Positions 16,253-24,813 of a stretch of DNA of 64,000 nucleotides are shown piece after piece (within the stretch, counting starts at the first letter, position 1; every line of letters begins with the position of its first letter). The translations under genes were made by a program, and so were the position numbers. Below the pieces are notes generated by a model. It saw nothing but the letters and a program-made list of their open reading frames with translations, searched no databases and was not told where the DNA came from. Source of the stretch: Chloroflexota bacterium (GTDB lineage: Bacteria > Chloroflexota > Anaerolineae > B4-G1 > SLSP01); NCBI GenBank assembly GCA_019873645.1, contig JAIOAX010000001.1:124001-188000 (forward strand). Reading direction: 5' to 3'.

Positions 16253-16972
16253 ATGGAACTGCATAAAAAGTACCGCAGTGAGGTAAAGCTATTCACTCAA
16301 GTATGCCACCGTCTGGCGCGCCATCGCTTCGTGACCGGTTCCGGTGGCAACCTGGCGTGGAAGCTGGAGGATGACCTGCTGCTTATCACGCCGACGCAGA
16401 TGTATAAAGGCGACATTCGCAGCAAAGATGTGGTCTTTGTCAACCTGTCCGGGGAAACCATCGCCGGTGCGCGCCGTCCCACCGGCGAACTGCCGATGTA
16501 TCTCAAGTTCTTTCACGAGCGTCCCGATGTCGTGTCCATCATCCATTGTCATGCGCCGACCATCTGTGCCCTGGCGATCTCCGGCGGCCCGAATTACCTC
16601 ATGCAGCCGCTCTACCCGGAGACCGTCATCGAAGTCGGGCCGGTGCCGATTGTTCCCTACGCCCAACCGCTCACCCAGGAGTTGGCCGACAACTTCGGCC
16701 CGTATCTGCCCAGGTACAACAGTTTCATCATGGAAAATCACGGCCTGGTGACGATGAGCCGGGGTGATATTTACTGGACGGTGATGAACGTAGAATTGCT
16801 GGAAGCGACCGCGCAATCCATTCTGATGGCCTTGCAATTTGGCGGAGGCATTAAAACGCTGGATTACACGGCGGTCAAACGGCTCGGTGAGGTTATGCAC
16901 CTGCGCAACTTGCCGATGTTCGGCGCACCAGGCGTCAATGCGTCGTTGGAGGCATTGTATTTCGGAGAGTAG
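16253..16972 (+). CDS. Class II aldolase/adducin family protein
   Basis: A 239-residue zinc enzyme of the fuculose-phosphate aldolase type. GSGGNLAWKLED binds the substrate phosphate in this family. IIHCHAPT and MENHGLV supply the zinc histidines, and TGELPMYL carries the likely catalytic Glu. Members cleave or epimerise sugar phosphates; the exact substrate cannot be read from sequence. ATG at 16253 follows AAGGAGAGATT; an upstream in-frame start at 16226 lacks a site. The neighbours (HicBA after, HerA-like before) do not reveal a pathway, though a zinc alcohol dehydrogenase lies 1 kb on. Confidence 0.9.
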   Translation: MELHKKYRSEVKLFTQVCHRLARHRFVTGSGGNLAWKLEDDLLLITPTQMYKGDIRSKDVVFVNLSGETIAGARRPTGELPMYLKFFHERPDVVSIIHCHAPTICALAISGGPNYLMQPLYPETVIEVGPVPIVPYAQPLTQELADNFGPYLPRYNSFIMENHGLVTMSRGDIYWTVMNVELLEATAQSILMALQFGGGIKTLDYTAVKRLGEVMHLRNLPMFGAPGVNASLEALYFGE

Positions 16973-17013
16973 GGAAATTGGTAACCAGCAACGAGTAACC
17001 AGGAGGTGGTACT

Positions 17014-17223
17014 ATGATGTTCTTTACTGCGGTGGTAGAAAAATGCCCTGATACAGGACTTTATGTCGGTTATGTCCCCAATTTTCCTGGTGCGCACACT
17101 CAAGCTGAAACACTTGATGAACTGTATCATAATCTGCATGAGGTGATCGAAATGTTACTTGAGGATGGCGAACCCTCTCTACAAACTGAATTCGTCGGTA
17201 CGCAAACCATTATGGTTGGTTAG
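17014..17223 (+). CDS. hicB: HicB-family antitoxin
   Basis: A 69-residue protein with the partial RNase-H fold of short HicB antitoxins: FTAVVEKCPDTGLYVGYVPNFPG, then AHTQAETLDELYHNLHEVIEM and EFVGTQTIMV. It lacks a separate DNA-binding domain, as is common in this short class. It follows AGGAGGTGG. The hicA remnant starts one base after its stop. It should neutralise a HicA mRNA interferase, but that partner appears frameshifted here. Confidence 0.9.
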   Translation: MMFFTAVVEKCPDTGLYVGYVPNFPGAHTQAETLDELYHNLHEVIEMLLEDGEPSLQTEFVGTQTIMVG

Positions 17224-17224
17224 G

Positions 17225-17448
17225 ATGGGCAAGAAATACCCATCCTGAAGCCAAGAGAAGTGATGAATATTTTGGAACGGCTCGGATTTGTTGCCGTGCG
17301 GCAACGTAGCTCTCATATTCAATACCGTCATCCTGATGGACGATGCGCCACGGTTCCATTCCATAGTAGGCGCGATATATCGCCTATTCTGTTACGACAG
17401 ATCGCAAAAGACATTGGGCTGACCATTGATGAACTATTGAGCACGTAA
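17225..17448 (+). pseudogene. hicA: HicA-family toxin, frameshifted near its start
   Basis: The expected start ATG GGC AAG AAA at 17225 runs into TGA after seven codons. In the next frame the typical HicA N-terminus IPILKPREVMNILERLGF begins at 17236. The two join if the A run at 17234-17236 had one more A. The rest is intact, with the catalytic His in SSHIQYRHPDG and DISPILLRQIAKDIGLTIDELL. A shortened 61-residue protein could still start at ATG 17263, which would lack the first strand. HicA is an RNA-cleaving dsRBD-like toxin. The break may be real decay or a homopolymer read error. Confidence 0.7.
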
Positions 17449-17466
17449 AAGCGCAAGGAGAAACCC

Positions 17467-17901
17467 ATGGTCTCATTACCCGTTGAACAAAGTGTTAAAA
17501 TCGGCTCTTTCCTCGCCGCGCCGCTGCTGGCGCGGTTTGCCACGGCGTCGCCGGAGACCTTGCAGCCGCACGTCGTACCGGTGTGGTACGCATGGGACGG
17601 TGAGACACTGTGGATCAGTTCCTACGAGAGCACGCGCAAGATCGGCGAGCTGCGCGCCAACCCCAAATGCGCCGTCGTGGTGGATGTGGCCGAGAGCATA
17701 GACGGCGTCTCGGCTGTGCTTTTCGAGGGTGTCGCCGAGCTGATCACCGAGCCGCGCGACTTCGTGCGCGACATGGCGTTACGCATCTACGCACGCTACC
17801 TCGGCCCCGAAGGCGTCCTGGCCCCCGAACCGCAGGAATGGGCCAATTCACCGGAGAACCTGATTATCAAGGTGACGCCGGAGTTTGTGAAGGTGTGGTA
17901 G
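17467..17901 (+). CDS. PPOX-fold FMN-binding protein
   Basis: A 144-residue split-barrel protein of the pyridoxamine 5'-phosphate oxidase superfamily. It has ARFATASPETLQPHVVPVWYAWDGETLWISSYESTRKI followed by NPKCAVVVDV, the usual FMN/F420-binding beta barrel. Such small members may reduce flavin- or F420-dependent substrates or bind heme, and the type here cannot be decided. ATG at 17467 follows GCAAGGAGAAA. It stands alone, about 110 bases before a dehydrogenase. Confidence 0.85.
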   Translation: MVSLPVEQSVKIGSFLAAPLLARFATASPETLQPHVVPVWYAWDGETLWISSYESTRKIGELRANPKCAVVVDVAESIDGVSAVLFEGVAELITEPRDFVRDMALRIYARYLGPEGVLAPEPQEWANSPENLIIKVTPEFVKVW

Positions 17902-17930
17902 ACAGTAGACAGTAGACGGTAGACGGGAAT
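17901..17930. repeat. Short word array after PPOX gene
   Basis: Three units of GACAGTAGACGGTA type. The complement of this word recurs at 60340-60385 before the gltX/rodA junction. Confidence 0.6.
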
Positions 17931-18014
17931 GGGGAACAGGGCGCTAACACATCACCGGCTACTCGTTGCTCATTCCTCTTAACTCTTTACTCTTCACCCT
18001 TGATGGAGGAAACA

Positions 18015-19079
18015 ATGTCAGAAAAAACAATGCTCACATCTCGGTTGTATGGGATTCGAGATCTGCGGGTGGAGCACGCGCCGATTCCTACGCCGGGGCC
18101 GGGCGAAGTGCTGTTAAGGATCGCCACGGTCGGCACGTGCGGCTCGGATGTGCATTACTACCTCGAAGGCAGCATCGGCGACGCGATTGTCAAAGAGCCG
18201 ATTACGATGGGGCACGAATTTTCAGCGTGGATTGCCGGCTTCGGGCCGGGCGTCGAGGCGCAGCACGATTTGCGGCTTGGGCAACTGGTCGCCGTGGAGC
18301 CGGCGATCCCCTGCGGCGTGTGCGAGTTCTGCCAGCGTGGGCATCCCAACATCTGCCCGCATGTGCGCTTCTGCGGCACCCCACCGATTGATGGGGTGCT
18401 CGCCGAATATGCCGTTATGCCCGCCGAGAACTGCTTCCCGCTGCCGGAGGGCTTCAGCACAGATGATGGCGCGCTGTTGGAACCGCTCGGTGTCGCCATT
18501 CACACCGTAGACTTAGCGCATCTCAAGGTTGGGCAAACGGTTGCCATCCTTGGCGCCGGGCCGATTGGCCTGCTGACGGCTGCGGTAGCCAAAGCGGCGG
18601 GCGCGGGCGCGATCTATATGACCGAGCCACTGGCGCACCGGCGACAGTTCGCCTTGCAGTACGCCGCCGATGCCGTGTTCGATCCTGCTGCCGAAGATGT
18701 CGTTGCCGCGATCATGCACGCTACCGCTGGGCGTGGCGTGGATGTAGCCTTCGAGGCCGCCGGCGCGCACGCAACGCCTGACCAGGCCGCGCGCGTCACC
18801 TGCCCCGGCGGGAAAGTCGTCGTTGTGGGCATCCCCGCCGATGATACGATGACGATGAACGCCTCGGTGGTGCGCCGTAAGGGTCTCACCATCAAGCTGG
18901 TACGGCGGATGAAACACACGTATCCGCGCGCCATCCGCATGGTCAGCAACGGGCTGGTGAACCTCAAGCCGCTGGCGACGCACCACTTCCCGCTGGAACG
19001 TGTCGGTGAGGCATTTGAGCTGGTGGCCGGGTACAAAGATGGCGTGCTGCGGGCGATGATTGAGGTAAATCATGAATAA
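18015..19079 (+). CDS. Zinc-dependent medium-chain alcohol/polyol dehydrogenase
   Basis: A 354-residue NAD(P)-dependent dehydrogenase of the sorbitol/threonine dehydrogenase type. Catalytic zinc ligands are Cys in TVGTCGSDVHYY and His-Glu in MGHEFSA. The structural zinc loop is CGVCEFCQRGHPNIC, and the coenzyme loop is AILGAGPIGLLTAAVAKAAGA. HYYLEGSIGD resembles sorbitol and xylitol dehydrogenases, so a sugar alcohol substrate is plausible. ATG at 18015 follows GGAGGAAACA. It overlaps the UroD-family gene by eight bases, so both are probably used together. Confidence 0.93.
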   Translation: MSEKTMLTSRLYGIRDLRVEHAPIPTPGPGEVLLRIATVGTCGSDVHYYLEGSIGDAIVKEPITMGHEFSAWIAGFGPGVEAQHDLRLGQLVAVEPAIPCGVCEFCQRGHPNICPHVRFCGTPPIDGVLAEYAVMPAENCFPLPEGFSTDDGALLEPLGVAIHTVDLAHLKVGQTVAILGAGPIGLLTAAVAKAAGAGAIYMTEPLAHRRQFALQYAADAVFDPAAEDVVAAIMHATAGRGVDVAFEAAGAHATPDQAARVTCPGGKVVVVGIPADDTMTMNASVVRRKGLTIKLVRRMKHTYPRAIRMVSNGLVNLKPLATHHFPLERVGEAFELVAGYKDGVLRAMIEVNHE

Positions 19080-20244
19080 CCGCGAGCGTGTCCACGCCAT
19101 CTTGCATTACCAGGATTATGACCGTATGCCGGTCGTGCATTTCGGCTACTGGAACGAGACGCTGTATAAGTGGGCCGCCGAGGGTCACATCACCTGGGAG
19201 GAGGCGCACACCTGGGGCGATGGCAATCCTACGGATGCCGTCATTGCTGCGAAACTCGGCTTTGACTTCAACTGGAGCACCTGTTTCGGCCCGGCCACAC
19301 GGCTGTACCCACCTTTCGAGACCCAGGTGATCCGCGAATTCCCCGATGGTTCGCGGCACATCCAGAACGACGAGGGCGTGATCATCTTGCAAAAAGACGA
19401 CGCCGTCTCGATTCCCCAGGAAATCGAACACTTGCTTAAAGACCGCGCTTCGTGGGAGGCTCACTATCTGCCCCGGCTAGAGTACAGCGTCGAGCGCGTC
19501 ATGCATGCCTGGGTCAACTGCGATGGCGTGATGGTGCGTTTTGATCAGGGCGGGCTGGATTACCTGCGCCGTGGCGCGTGGACGAATCCTTATGGCCTGT
19601 ATGTCGGCAGCCTGTTCGGTGTCATCCGCGATTGGATCGGCATCGTCGGCCTTTCATACATGCTGGCAGATGATCCCAGCTTGTTGCAGGAAATTGTGGA
19701 CGTCGTCGCCGAGCTGTGCTATCAGACCACGAAAACGACATTGGAGATGGTGTGTCCCGATGGCGGCTCCGCGCCTTTCGACTTTGCGCATTTTTGGGAA
19801 GACATCTCGTTCAAGAGCGGGCCGCTCATCAACCCACGCGCCTTCCGCCGGATGACGGGGCATCACTACAAGCGCATCACCGAGCTCCTCAAGGCCTACG
19901 GCATAGACATCGTCTCGTTGGACAGTGACGGCGACGTGACCAGGCTTGTGCCGGTGTGGTTGGAGAACGGCGTCAATACGATGTTCCCGATTGAAGTGGG
20001 AACATGGCGGGCGAGTATCGCGCCGTGGCGGGCGCAGTATGGGCGGGCGCTGCGCGGCGTCGGGGGGATGGACAAAGTCGTCTTCAGCCGCGACTATGCC
20101 GCCGTGGACGCCGAAATCGAGCGTCTCAAGCCGCTGGTGGAGTTGGGCGGCTATATCCCTTGCCCCGATCACCGCCTTGCGCCAGATGCAAAATGGGAAA
20201 ATGTGCAGTATTATTGTTATAGGATGCACGAGACATTTGGTTAA
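19072..20244 (+). CDS. Uroporphyrinogen decarboxylase-family protein
   Basis: A 390-residue TIM barrel starting MNNRERVHAILHYQDYDRMPVVHFGYWNETL, the usual opening of the UroD-like group outside heme synthesis. Blocks such as FAHFWEDISFKSGPLINPRAF and IVSLDSDGDVTRLVP match the methyltransferase-like or uncharacterised members, not true HemE. Such proteins often transfer methyl groups between small molecules and corrinoids or folates; no corrinoid protein is next to it. It overlaps the dehydrogenase upstream. A second UroD-family gene is at 24814. Confidence 0.87.
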   Translation: MNNRERVHAILHYQDYDRMPVVHFGYWNETLYKWAAEGHITWEEAHTWGDGNPTDAVIAAKLGFDFNWSTCFGPATRLYPPFETQVIREFPDGSRHIQNDEGVIILQKDDAVSIPQEIEHLLKDRASWEAHYLPRLEYSVERVMHAWVNCDGVMVRFDQGGLDYLRRGAWTNPYGLYVGSLFGVIRDWIGIVGLSYMLADDPSLLQEIVDVVAELCYQTTKTTLEMVCPDGGSAPFDFAHFWEDISFKSGPLINPRAFRRMTGHHYKRITELLKAYGIDIVSLDSDGDVTRLVPVWLENGVNTMFPIEVGTWRASIAPWRAQYGRALRGVGGMDKVVFSRDYAAVDAEIERLKPLVELGGYIPCPDHRLAPDAKWENVQYYCYRMHETFG

Positions 20245-20322
20245 ACAACAAGGAAAGAGGGAAAATATGCATACAGTAGAGAGTTACGAGAAGAAACTTA
20301 CCAGCTCTTACAAGAGCCGTTT

Positions 20323-20574
20323 ATGGGCGAGCAAACGTTTGATACTACAGTGCGGATGTTATTGGAAGCTGAGTATCTACGACGCCTGAAACGATGCCAC
20401 TATCTCAATCAAATCCTTCAAGAAAAGTATGGTATGGATTTTGAGGAGTTTCGTAAGCAAAGAATAGCTCAAAAGCAAGGCTATACTTGGGAAGTGGAAA
20501 AAGATGCTATGGACTGGGAAACTGCTATAGGCCATATTCAAACTCTGGAACGCAAACTAAAGCAGCTCCACTGA
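20323..20574 (+). CDS. TumA-like antitoxin, N-terminus uncertain
   Basis: An 83-residue helical protein: TTVRMLLEAEYLRRLKRCHYLN, then EKYGMDFEEFRK and AMDWETAIGHIQTLERKL. This matches small antitoxins paired with TumE/DUF6516 toxins. ATG 20323 lacks a convincing ribosome site. A good one (AAGGAAAGAGGG) precedes ATG 20267, but in another frame that does not continue. Upstream codons in the antitoxin frame read RELREETYQLLQEPF, plausible protein. An indel between 20267 and 20290 would unite them. The toxin-like gene starts 8 bases after the stop. Confidence 0.65.
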   Translation: MGEQTFDTTVRMLLEAEYLRRLKRCHYLNQILQEKYGMDFEEFRKQRIAQKQGYTWEVEKDAMDWETAIGHIQTLERKLKQLH

Positions 20575-20581
20575 CAAAAAC

Positions 20582-20939
20582 ATGAATACTTTCCGTGACT
20601 TGTTGCAAGAAGCACAAGATGCCTTCGAACGGGTATGGTTTATACAGGCTGTCCAAGATGTCGAACGCACCGATTTGACACTCTCGCTGCGCTTGTATAT
20701 TCGTGCAGACGTTTTTGTCCATGTGTTCTATGGTCAGCTTTCAAATTCATTGTACTTCTCGCTGATTGAACACGGTCGTCGCATTTTTGGCATTGATCGT
20801 GAAGGCGGAGAGTGGCATCTGCACCCTTATGACGCTCCTGAGAAACACTTACCATTCAGTGAAGGATTGGTGCAAAGACCCCCTTCTCAGTTTTCTGGCA
20901 TTTGTTGAGGACCTTTTGTTGCAGCACGATCTGCTTTAG
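20582..20939 (+). pseudogene. TumE-like (DUF6516-like) toxin, C-terminal frameshift
   Basis: The protein begins MNTFRDLLQEAQDAFERVWF and contains DLTLSLRLYIRADVFVHVFY, SNSLYFSLIEHGRRIFGIDREGGEWHLHPY, the core of TumE-type toxins. In the given frame it ends early at 20908 after QRPPSQFSGIC. If the five-C run at 20879-20883 is read as four, the frame continues LLSFLAFVEDLLLQHDLL and stops at 20939, a natural C-terminus. So the last ~20 residues are lost to an apparent one-base insertion. It is paired with the antitoxin-like gene just upstream. Activity as it stands is doubtful. Confidence 0.7.
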
Positions 20940-20947
20940 TAAAAGCA

Positions 20948-22342
20948 GTGGAGTACATTGTATTTGTGAAAGCCTCATTAGAAATTCTCGAAGCACAATT
21001 AAACAATTTTGATACCGTACTGCGCACCGCGGCACTGCGCGAGCTACTTGCTCTGGCCGAGCAAGGCGCACTGGAAATTGCGCCGCCGGCCCTGGTCGCC
21101 AATATGCACTGCCACACGTTCTTCTCCTACAATGCCTACGGCTACTCGCCGACGGCGCTGGCGTGGCTGGCGAAGAAGCACGGCTATGCTTATATGGGCA
21201 TCGTGGACTTCGATGTGCTCGACGGTGTCACCGAGTTCCTCGACGCCTGTGATCTCGTGGGCGTGCGCGGCAGCGCGGGGATGGAGACGCGCGTCTTCAT
21301 CCCCGAGTTCGCAGCGCGCGAAATCAATTCGCCGGGCGAACCGGGGATTTTCTACCACATGGGCATCGGGTTTACGTCAACGGATTTTCCCTCAAAATCC
21401 GTTCAACCCGTTGAATCCGTTGACCAAAAAGAAGCGTGCACTATCCTGGCAAGTCTGCGTGCGCGGGCCGAGGCGCGCAACCGCGACGTGGCCGCGCGCG
21501 TCAATGCCTACCTCGATCCAGTGGTCATTGACTACGCTCGCGACGTATTGCCTCTCACGCCGGCCGGCAACGCCACCGAACGGCACATGGTCGTCGCCTA
21601 TCTGGAGGCCGCCAGACGCCTCGTCCCCGATCCGGCCGCGTTTTGGGCGGAGAAGCTCCACATACCCCGCGCCGAGGTTGAGGCGATTCTGGATAATGGC
21701 CCCCAAATCCAAAACCTGGTGCGCTCCAGGTTGATGAAGCGCGGCGGCGTGGGCTACGTCCAACCAACGCCGGAAATGTTTCCTTCCATAGAGGAGGTGA
21801 ACCGCGTCATCCTGGCCGGCGGCGCGCTCCCCTGCGCCACCTGGCTCGACGGGACATCGGTGGGTGAGCAGGCTATTGAGGAACTGCTGGATTTGCTCAT
21901 CGGCAAGAGTATCGTCGCGCTTAACATCATTCCCGACCGCAACTGGAACATCGCCGACCCGCAGGTCAAACGCCTCAAGCTCCAAAAACTGTATGCGATT
22001 GTGGATTTAGCGCGGCAACTCGACCTGCCGCTCAATGTGGGCACGGAGATGAACGCGCCGGGCAATCGTCTGGTAGATGACTTCGCCGCCCCGGAACTGG
22101 AACCGGTGCGCGAGGCGTTTATGGACGGTGCAGCCTTCATCTACGGACATACTGTCTTGCAACGTGCGTTGGGGTTGGGCTACCAGAGCGCCTGGGGCAA
22201 GGCGTATTTTCCTACCCGGAAGGCGCGCAACGAATTCTATACTCGGGTCGGCAAGTCTATCTTTCCGGGTAAAAAGGCGCTCGATGTTCTGCATCGTCTC
22301 ACACCGCCGGTAACCCCGGCGACCATCCTGGGACTATTTTAA
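20948..22342 (+). CDS. PHP-domain protein
   Basis: A 464-residue protein with a PHP metal-dependent hydrolase domain. NMHCHTFFSYNAYGYSP is motif 1 (HxH), followed by YMGIVDFDVLDG, MGIGF and, near the end, GTEMNAPGNR and FIYGHTVL with further metal ligands. PHP enzymes hydrolyse phosphoesters, for example histidinol phosphate; the substrate here is unknown. Residues ~144-161 are coded by CCGTTCAACCCGTTGAA-type words, an in-frame repeat insertion like that in aroA. The start is uncertain: GTG 20948 or GTG 20966, neither with a clear ribosome site. Confidence 0.85.
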   Translation: MEYIVFVKASLEILEAQLNNFDTVLRTAALRELLALAEQGALEIAPPALVANMHCHTFFSYNAYGYSPTALAWLAKKHGYAYMGIVDFDVLDGVTEFLDACDLVGVRGSAGMETRVFIPEFAAREINSPGEPGIFYHMGIGFTSTDFPSKSVQPVESVDQKEACTILASLRARAEARNRDVAARVNAYLDPVVIDYARDVLPLTPAGNATERHMVVAYLEAARRLVPDPAAFWAEKLHIPRAEVEAILDNGPQIQNLVRSRLMKRGGVGYVQPTPEMFPSIEEVNRVILAGGALPCATWLDGTSVGEQAIEELLDLLIGKSIVALNIIPDRNWNIADPQVKRLKLQKLYAIVDLARQLDLPLNVGTEMNAPGNRLVDDFAAPELEPVREAFMDGAAFIYGHTVLQRALGLGYQSAWGKAYFPTRKARNEFYTRVGKSIFPGKKALDVLHRLTPPVTPATILGLF

Positions 22343-22386
22343 GGCACGGTGCAGTTCTAACCAGAGATTTTACTGCGAGGGTCTAT

Positions 22387-24111
22387 ATGTCTGAAACGTC
22401 ATTAGCCGCTGACATTCTCATTGTGGATGACGAACCGCAGAACCTGCGGTTGCTCGTGCAATTGCTCACCCATTATCACTACCACATACGCGCGGTCAAT
22501 AGTGGACAACAAGCCCTCCAGGTGGCGCGCCTTGCCCCTCCGGCGATCATTCTGCTGGATATAATGATGCCGGAAATGGATGGGTATGAAACCTGCCGGC
22601 AATTGAAAAGCGATCCCCTTACCCAAGATATTCCGGTGATTTTCCTCAGTGCGTTGGATAACACTCAAGATAAGGTGACCGCGTTCCAGGCCGGTGGCGT
22701 GGATTACATCACCAAACCCTTTCAGGTCGAAGAGGCCCTGGTGCGGATTAACACCCATCTCCAGCTGCGTGAAACGCAACGCCAGTTGCAAGCCAAAAAC
22801 GCGCAATTGGAGCGTGAAATTGCCGAACGCCAGCGCATTGAAGCCCAAATGCAGCTGCTCCGCGAGCTAGATATGGCGGTCCTGGGGGTACCAACGCCCG
22901 AATCCATTGCCGCCATCGCGGCTATCCGGCTGCGCCAGATCTTGAACTGTCAACGGGTCACGGTTCTCGAATTTCGTGCCGACAATACGCCCAGGATTCT
23001 GGTTGTCGAGGCCGGCGGTAGCTTTGACGTCAGGTCGCGGCTCGGCGAGTCTTATACTCCCCTGGATATACAAATGTTCTCCCGCCGCCATGTGATCCCC
23101 GATCTGGGAGAACTGGCGTCGCGCACCCCCTTGCAGGAACGGCTGTATGCCGCAGGAACCCGCGCCTTTGCCTCCGTGCCCCTGCCTTTCAAGCAAAACC
23201 TCATCGGGGCCTTGCAACTGGAGGCCGATCGCCCTCATGCTTTCACCGCAGAGCATATCGAACTGATAACCCAGGTCGCCATAAGCCTGGCGATCGGTCT
23301 ACATCAGGCACGCTTGTCGTTGGACCTGCAGCAGGAGATCAGTGAGCGCAAACAGGCGCAGATGGCGCTCCAGGAACATGCCCGTGAACTCGAAGCCAGC
23401 AACGCCGAATTGGATGCTTTCGCCCACACCGTCGCCCATGATCTGAAGAATCCCTTAACTTCGCTGTTGGGATTCGCACAGTTGTTGCAAGAGTATGGGG
23501 AAAACTGGCCACCGGAAAAAATCCATCGAAGCCTGGAATGGATTATCAAATCCGGTGAGAAGATCACCAGCATCGTCAATGCGCTCTTGCTTCTGGCCGA
23601 TGTACGTAAATCGGCTTCCGTCCCGATGACGGAACTGGATATGGGGGCGATTGTCGCCGAGGTGCAGGCGCGTCTGGAAACACTGTTTGCCAACACCGGC
23701 GCGACCCTCATCTTACCGGCAACGTGGCCGGTCGCTATGGGTCATGCGCTCTGGGTTGAAGAAGTATGGGCCAACTACTTGAGCAACGCGGCAAAATACG
23801 GCGGGCGGCCTGATGAAAATGTGCCCCCGCAGATTCGCGTTGGCTGTGACGCGCCCGTTAACGGAATGGTGCGGTGTTGGGTGCAGGACAACGGGCCGGG
23901 CATCCCCCTTGAACAACAAACGCAATTGTTTACCCAATTCACCCGTTTGCACCAGACCAAAGTGGAAGGCTATGGTCTGGGACTCTCCATTGTCCAACGT
24001 ATTGTGACGCGCCTGGGTGGACAGGTCGGTGTAGAGAGTCAGCCGGGACAGGGAAGTTGTTTTTATTTCACCCTGCCGGCTGCACTTGCAGAAATGAATA
24101 GTAGAGGATGA
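22387..24111 (+). CDS. Hybrid sensor kinase: REC-GAF-HisKA-HATPase
   Basis: A 574-residue soluble signalling protein. Residues 9-125 are a receiver domain (Asp14/15, phospho-acceptor Asp58 in LLDIMMP, Lys110 in TKPF). A coiled coil follows (130-158), then a GAF domain (about 160-305). The kinase core has the H box FAHTVAHDLKNP (His351), N box NYLSNAAKYGG, DNGPGIP and GYGLGLSIV. With REC first and no membrane segment, it is likely phosphorylated by another kinase and transmits through its own core. No output regulator is adjacent. ATG at 22387, weak ribosome site GCGAGGG. Confidence 0.93.
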   Translation: MSETSLAADILIVDDEPQNLRLLVQLLTHYHYHIRAVNSGQQALQVARLAPPAIILLDIMMPEMDGYETCRQLKSDPLTQDIPVIFLSALDNTQDKVTAFQAGGVDYITKPFQVEEALVRINTHLQLRETQRQLQAKNAQLEREIAERQRIEAQMQLLRELDMAVLGVPTPESIAAIAAIRLRQILNCQRVTVLEFRADNTPRILVVEAGGSFDVRSRLGESYTPLDIQMFSRRHVIPDLGELASRTPLQERLYAAGTRAFASVPLPFKQNLIGALQLEADRPHAFTAEHIELITQVAISLAIGLHQARLSLDLQQEISERKQAQMALQEHARELEASNAELDAFAHTVAHDLKNPLTSLLGFAQLLQEYGENWPPEKIHRSLEWIIKSGEKITSIVNALLLLADVRKSASVPMTELDMGAIVAEVQARLETLFANTGATLILPATWPVAMGHALWVEEVWANYLSNAAKYGGRPDENVPPQIRVGCDAPVNGMVRCWVQDNGPGIPLEQQTQLFTQFTRLHQTKVEGYGLGLSIVQRIVTRLGGQVGVESQPGQGSCFYFTLPAALAEMNSRG

Positions 24112-24145
24112 GAAGTATCAGTAAAATGGCATGAGGAGGAGATTC

Positions 24146-24721
24146 ATGAAGACATCTCGCGGCGCAAAAACCATCGTCTATCCCACACCCGTTTTCATCG
24201 TCGGCACCTACGACGACGCGGGCAAGCCCAATCTTATGGCGGCGGCCTGGGGCGGTATCTGCTGCTCCCGCCCGCCGTGCGTCTCCGTCTCGCTGCGCAA
24301 GGCGACGTACACCTACGGGAACATCGTCACACGTGGCGCGTTCACGGTCAACATCGCCTCCGAGCAATATGTGAAAGAGGCGGACTACGTGGGCCTCGTC
24401 TCCGGGCGAGACGTGGACAAGTTCGCCGCCGCTGGCCTCACGCCGGTCAAGAGTGAGCTTGTGGACGCGCCTTATGTCGCCGAATTCCCAATGGCGCTGG
24501 AGTGTAAGCTGCTGCACACGCTCGAAATCGGCCTGCACACGCTCTTCGTCGGCGAAATCCTCGACATCAAGGCCGACGCCGACGTCTTTGACGCCGACGG
24601 CAAGCTCTCCGTCCAGAAGGTTCGTCCCATCCTCTGGGCGCCCGACGACGGCGGCTACTACGGTGTGGGCGAATACTTGGGGCCGGCGTTTGAAATCGGG
24701 AAGGCAATCAAGGGGAAATGA
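24146..24721 (+). CDS. Flavin reductase-like FMN-binding protein
   Basis: A 191-residue split-barrel protein. [22 protein letters not shown] and [18 protein letters not shown] are the FMN-binding core of the flavin reductase-like family, and [17 protein letters not shown] follows. Such proteins supply reduced flavin or reduce small molecules. ATG at 24146 follows GAGGAGGAGATTC; an in-frame start at 24131 would overlap the ribosome site. It is followed by a repeat array and a UroD-family gene. Confidence 0.9.
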   Translation: MKTSRGAKTIVYPTPVFIVGTYDDAGKPNLMAAAWGGICCSRPPCVSVSLRKATYTYGNIVTRGAFTVNIASEQYVKEADYVGLVSGRDVDKFAAAGLTPVKSELVDAPYVAEFPMALECKLLHTLEIGLHTLFVGEILDIKADADVFDADGKLSVQKVRPILWAPDDGGYYGVGEYLGPAFEIGKAIKGK

Positions 24722-24729
24722 GATTTTCC

Positions 24730-24792
24730 AACCACGAATCTTCACGAATCTACACTAATTCTATTCGTGAAAATTCGTGCGGATTCGTGGTT
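24730..24792. repeat. Palindromic word array before UroD-family gene
   Basis: Units of CACGAATCTTCACGAATC form the left half and their complements ATTCGTGAAAATTCGTGC the right half. The ends AACCACGAATC and GATTCGTGGTT pair perfectly. It ends about 12 bases before the ribosome site of the next gene. Confidence 0.8.
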
Positions 24793-24813
24793 TATCTTGT
24801 CACGGAGGAAACC

